The translations under genes and the position numbers were made by a program. Source: Chelydra serpentina (taxonomy: Eukaryota > Chordata > Testudines > Chelydridae). From it: a stretch of DNA of 64,000 nucleotides. Of this stretch, positions 49,601 to 55,600 are shown in pieces (the stretch's first letter is position 1; every line of letters begins with the position of its first letter). The stretch is from contig JBAIAC010000059.1 of NCBI GenBank assembly GCA_037349315.1, positions 23,964,501-24,028,500 of the forward strand, given 5' to 3'. Under the pieces are notes generated by a model. That model made no database searches and was not told where the DNA came from. It worked only from the letters and a program-made list of their open reading frames with translations.

Positions 49601-52600
49601 CCTCATTTGTTTTTTGCAACAAACTTTGCAGCACTGTGCTAGTGAACTGATTAATTTATTTTCTTTGTTGCAGTTAACAAAAACACACATAGTAAACAGA
49701 ATCTAAACAGTGAGAAGAATGCTTAGTTTTAGAAACAGGTGTTGACAGTAACAAATACATATTTTTTCTATAAAATGTTGGACTATATTCATCCCTGGTG
49801 TAACTCCATTACATTATTTTTAATTTAAGTGTTATTTGGTAGATTGGATTCATTGCAGAATGCCATGAGTTATAGTGGTGGTTTTCCTCTAGCTTCATAG
49901 ACCAAATTAATTTTGCATTTTTAATTGCATTCAGTTTCTAACTCTAGTATGTGCTCTTCTATATGTACATTATGCAAGCCCCTATTATAATTAGGGATTT
50001 TGCAGTGTTTGAGGTTAGCTATATGTGCATGTATAGAATCATGATGTATTAAGAAGTGAATTATATCAATTTCTAAATACATTCTCATTGAAATTGTCAA
50101 TGTTTCTAGCACCGAACTGGTCGGCTAACTTTGATGTACCCATGGAAACTGCACATGGTGCCAATTTGGATTCTGTTGGGTCTGATGTGTGGAGCACAGA
50201 AGAACCTATGCCAGGAAAAGAAACTGGCTGGGCTTCTTTTTCAGAGTTCACATCTTCTCTAAGGTAGGAGAATTTTATTATGCTTCAGCCCAGTCTACCA
50301 GCTGCCAAGGATAATGGAAGCTGGTACTAGTCCCGTTAGTGGGCATATACATGTCTGTTGCAGAAGTGTTTGCATAATACATTATGGAGTTCTGCTTGAA
50401 ACAGAACTAGTGTTGCTTGTAGTTTGCGATACCATGTTGTTGGGGATTTTTTGTGGCGTTAAAAGGTATATTGTGCGTAAGGGCATCATTTACTCTACAA
50501 CTATAATCCACTCAGAAGACCTAGATACAGTCCGTTTCTGGTGTAGCTTATCTCTAATCATATCTTGCTAATCAATTTGGTTGATTGCTAGGATGTTTAG
50601 GTCCTAGCCACATTCCTTTTTTTATAAGTGGATTATAGCTGTAGTGTAGATTGGGCCTAAATGACAAATGCAGCTGTTTAATATGGAATAAATTGAAAGA
50701 GTCTATGATGGCTCTGTTTTGTGATGTAAAGAAAATAGTTTTGTATATGTCTGAAAATCCATCCACTCCATGAAGCCCATGACTTGTTAGACAGTCCCAT
50801 ACTACTTTGAAGTGCTTGACGCTTTTTTTGCTTTTTATTGGTTTACATCAGAAATAGTCAGAGCCCTAGCTAGGTATAATGAGATTGTAACCACGTAAAT
50901 ATCCCCCAAAATGTGAGCCTTTTAAAAAAAAATTGCCCAATTATTGTGCTCCAGAATGTACTTTTTCATTTAGGGCTGGTCTACACTCTAAACACTACAG
51001 CAGCACAATAGCTGGCCTGCTTTAGCACTTCAGCATAGACGCTGCCTACAGCAGTTGGAGGGGTTCTCCTGTCTGCATAGGTAATCCACCTCCCTTAGGG
51101 CTTGTCTTCACTACCCGCCGGATCAGCGGGTAGCAATCGATCTATCGGGGATCGATTTTTTGGCGTCTCGTTTAGACGCGATTAATCGATCCCCGAAAGC
51201 GCTCCTCGTCAACTCCGGAAATCCACCTCCGTGAAAGGCGGAAGCGGAGTCGACGTGGGAGCGGCAGCGATCGACTCGCCGCCGTCCTCACGGCCAGGTA
51301 AGTCGATCAACGATATGCCGACTTCAGCTATGGTATTCACGTAGCTGAAGTTGCGTATCGTAGATCGACACCCCCCCCTCCCCCCTTCTCCCCCTTAGTG
51401 TAGCTCTGGGCTGAGAGGCAGCAGCTAGGTCGACTGAAGAATTATTCCATTGACAGAATGTTAGCTACACTGGGGGTTAGGTCAGCTTAACTGCGTTGCT
51501 CAGGGGTAGCTGGGTTGACCTAACTTTGTAGTGTAGACCACACTGTAGTCTCTTGCCTGCATGGTTGGTGAAGATAATATTCAGAATATAAATCAATCAA
51601 ACAGATGCAGTGATGTCTGCCAGAGTCTGCAGCTGCCCTGAAACAACTGGTCCAAGAGATGTGAACTGCACCATTCCTCTCCATTGGGTTGTTATAATGA
51701 AGTCTGATATCATTTCAAATGTTACCATTACAGCGCTTCAGTGCAATGCCTGAAATGGAGGCAGGGTGCAATTGGCAGCTAGTTTGTCAAGAATTACTGG
51801 TGTGAGGACCAAGTAATTCAAACTGCCCTCCCAAACTTAAAATGACCTCTGCTCAAAGATGATGGGAAATTATGTATTCCCTCTCTATAACAAGCGTCCA
51901 ACTATTTAATAGGTAACAAAAACCAAAACCGTTCCTTACCTACCTGCCAATACCTGTATTTTTTCCTGTAGCTTCTGCAATGCAATTTAACACTGACAGT
52001 ACCAAAATCTACAGCACATTTCAAAATTGAAAATTTGGGGGCAGTGTACAATACATTGAATTTAATATCAAATTAAATAACACAGAGGATATTGTCTGAC
52101 CTGGACTGCTTGGAAGTAAAGGTGAACAGTGCTGCATAATTTCAAGGTTTCTGCCACAGTTTGGGGGTCTCAGTCCCTACTGTGTAAATTGTATCTTGTG
52201 CCCTTGGAATACTAAAGGAATGAACCCACTATTGTTTCAAATTCACTTCAAAATGAGACCCTAAATCTGCAGTTGATAGCATGTGGGTGGACTGCTATCC
52301 TGCATGTAGCCATTGCCTTTTATGGGACTTAACCGCATGCTTTCATAAATACATTTTTGCTGAATCAGGACAAAAAGTCATTTACAATTATTTCAGATTG
52401 GAAGTGGCAGAAATGTGGTATCTGTTTGGGGTCCTGTGGGATGTATAAATTTTGAGATCGTAATCCAGATACCAGTGGACAAGCATCCATGCTATAAAGA
52501 CCACTTCTGTCGTTGGGGGTTGATTGATCAGCCTCGTTGGCAGAGATGGCTTTGATTTGGATATAGAGATTGAGCAACCCTCTTGCCCAGATACCATTTC

Positions 52601-55600
52601 CTTGAAAGGGACAGTCTAGCCGAAAATATATTTAAAAGGAAACTGCAAGGGGCAAAAAAAATTAGGCCCCTATCTAATGCCCCGCCCCCCCCCCCACCCC
52701 CACACACACGCATGCTCTTCATTACAGTAAACCAGGAAATCTTAATTCTGGCTTTTCCTAATTTTTTAGTGCGTCACCTTTCATCCTAAAAATTATTTTA
52801 ACATTTCTTGGATGAGTTTTAGTATAGTTATTTCAGTAGGATTCTGCAGTTGATAGTACTCACAGAAATAGAAACGTTATTTTAAAAGTTCTGGTTGCAT
52901 GTGAGCAAATTGGATTTTAATGTTTCGAAATCTTTTTCCAAAATGTAATTCACTTTCATTTGTATTTAAGTTCAAAAGAGTCTTTAAGAAGTAATTCTCC
53001 TGTGGAAATGGAAACAAACACAGAACCAATGGATCCCCTGAGTGCAAATGTATCTGCACTTGCAACACAGCGAGAGGGTAAGTGCACTGAAATTACTCAA
53101 ATTGGTATGTGCAAATGAATAACTTAAAAGCAGAGTGGCTTAAATGAGTAGCGCATTGGACTTCATGGTTCTACCATTGGCTTCCTGGGAGATCTTGGGC
53201 AAGTCATTTCCCCTCTCAGCTCCTCTGTTTCCCCATCTGTAAACTGAGGGTAAGGATACTGACCTCTTCTGAAACGAATTTTGAGATCCACAGAAGAAAA
53301 GCACTGTATAAAAGCACGCTATTAGTGTTAATATTAACTTTACTTTTTATTAGTCAGTGGGACTTCGGCATAGCTTTAGTTAAGATGGCCTTTAGCCTCT
53401 TGAGTCTTTGGATGCAGCAGTGAACAGTTTGTGCCCGTCTCTCCCTCCTGTCATCTAGCTTTTCCAACACATGCTCAAAGTGGATTAAAAATTACCAGGT
53501 CAAACCCATGTTACCCCACTTTCCAATTGCATTGTTAATAAACATAACAAGTGCTGGAAGCCCAGGATCTTCAGACCTAACTATGGGCTTGTCTACATAG
53601 GGAAACTTACCAGGAGAGCTGTACCAGTATGATAATACCAATATAACTCCCCACGTGAATACTCTTGTTCCAGAATAAGTGTCCAAACGAGGAGTTATAT
53701 CAGTAAATTTCCCTGTGTGGACAAGCCCTAACTAAGTGCTGCTGCAAATTATCTACATTGGTAACTGATTTGGAAAATGAAAGAAGAATGTTATGAAACA
53801 TATGTTTTCTTCAGTAGCTGTTAAAATATTTGATTACAGTATATGTGCTTTTTACTTACACGCGCGCACGCACGCACAAAAGTGATATTTTACCTGCCGT
53901 GTGGGATGTGCAAAGTACACAAAACTGCAGGAAGATTGTGATTACAGTAGACATTCTCCTCCTACACATCCTCACTGATTTGTACTTGCTCATTAACTAT
54001 CAAAATCATTGGCAATATCCTAATTTGTTTCACTGTATCAGCCCAAGGAAGTGTTGCTATGGAGGCCAGCTCAGATGGAGATGATGATGTGGAAAATGCA
54101 GACAAGGTAACTGAGACAGTAATGAATGGCAGCATGAAGGAAACACTGAGCCTTACTGTAGATGCTAAAACTGAAACAGCGGTTTTCAAAAGGTGAGGAA
54201 AACTAGTTCATCTCTCTTATTCTCAGGATGTAAAATGTTTTTGTTTCTCCTTTAAAAATGTTTTAAATAAATGGTGACTGAGCATTTTATTTAGTTCTTT
54301 TGGAAGTATTTCACAGAACTAATGATTTCCAAGACTCTAATTAGACATCTGCATGCAGAAATTTTAAACTTAACAGTCTGACTCCAGTTTTCCTGTTATC
54401 TGAGCTTTCATTCATATGTAAATTTCAGTAAAGGTTATGGAGCTAGGTTTTGTTCTGCATTGGAACAAAACCAAAACCTTTTGAACTGTTAACCGAATTG
54501 TGTTGAGATGTCAATTTTTTGATTGAGACCTGAGTTTTTTCGATTAGGGAAGTTTGTGTGTGTTCACGGCTTTTGGGTGAGTGAGATGCTTCTTTGAGAG
54601 ATGGGGAAAGTAGTTATAGGCCTGTTTGTTTGCAAAGACGAAAAAAAATACCAAAAGTTCCTCTTGGGCATCTGTCATCAGTTGGGGTTTTTTATTTATT
54701 TATTTTTGGTAGGAATCTTGGGAAAAGTTGCTCTTGAGGAAGTATTTAAAGGAGAACAGAGTAATAGCTTTATGGACTAGTTAGGAAGGGTGTTTCATGC
54801 ATTCTTTAGTGTTGCTCTTTATGGCAGTAACTGATAAATGGGTAATGGAAGCTGACAGAGTAGAGATACTTAAGTTGTGAAGGTCTGTAAAGACCAGAAG
54901 TTTGTATTTCAAGCAATGAAAAAAGGAGAGTAAGTGGAGAGACCGAGAAGTGGAAGAAAGTTCTGGCCATGTCACAACCTATCTGAGAGGAGGAGATTGC
55001 AGTAGTCAAAACAGGAGATCCGGACAAGAATGTTAGCGGTATGAAGAGAAAAGGGGTTAGCTATGTTAGGGAGTCAGTATTAGGAAGATTTGGACATGGC
55101 TTGAATGTTGTGCAGGTCTTGAACAAATGGCTGTCAGCTTTGACTCCACCTATTATGGACCAGTATGACAGGAGGATAGCAGAGATGTCGGGTGTGATGA
55201 AGAATGGGTGGAGTGGGGAGGGCTTTGGAGGAGACAGACTGAGTTTAGTTTTGGTTATATTACATTTAAGTTAATGGCAAAACATCTAAAAGGAGATGTC
55301 AGTTTGGACGGATGAGCTCTTGGGTGCTACCGTAATGCAAACAAACAATAATGGAGGGAGATGGGTCAGTGGTAGAGAGATGTCAGTATCGTTGGCACAG
55401 AGGTGGTAGGTGGACCTGAAAGTATGTCAGTGAGGTCGTCTATAGATGGGATCTTCAGGAATAAAGGAAGTGGGCCAAGGACAGAGCCTTGTGGGACAGG
55501 ATACCTGTGTAAAGTGAGATATGGGAGCAGGAGGATCCACTGAAAGAACAACCAAAGTAGTAGGACAACTGGGAGAGGAGTGTGTCTCAAATCTTAAAGG

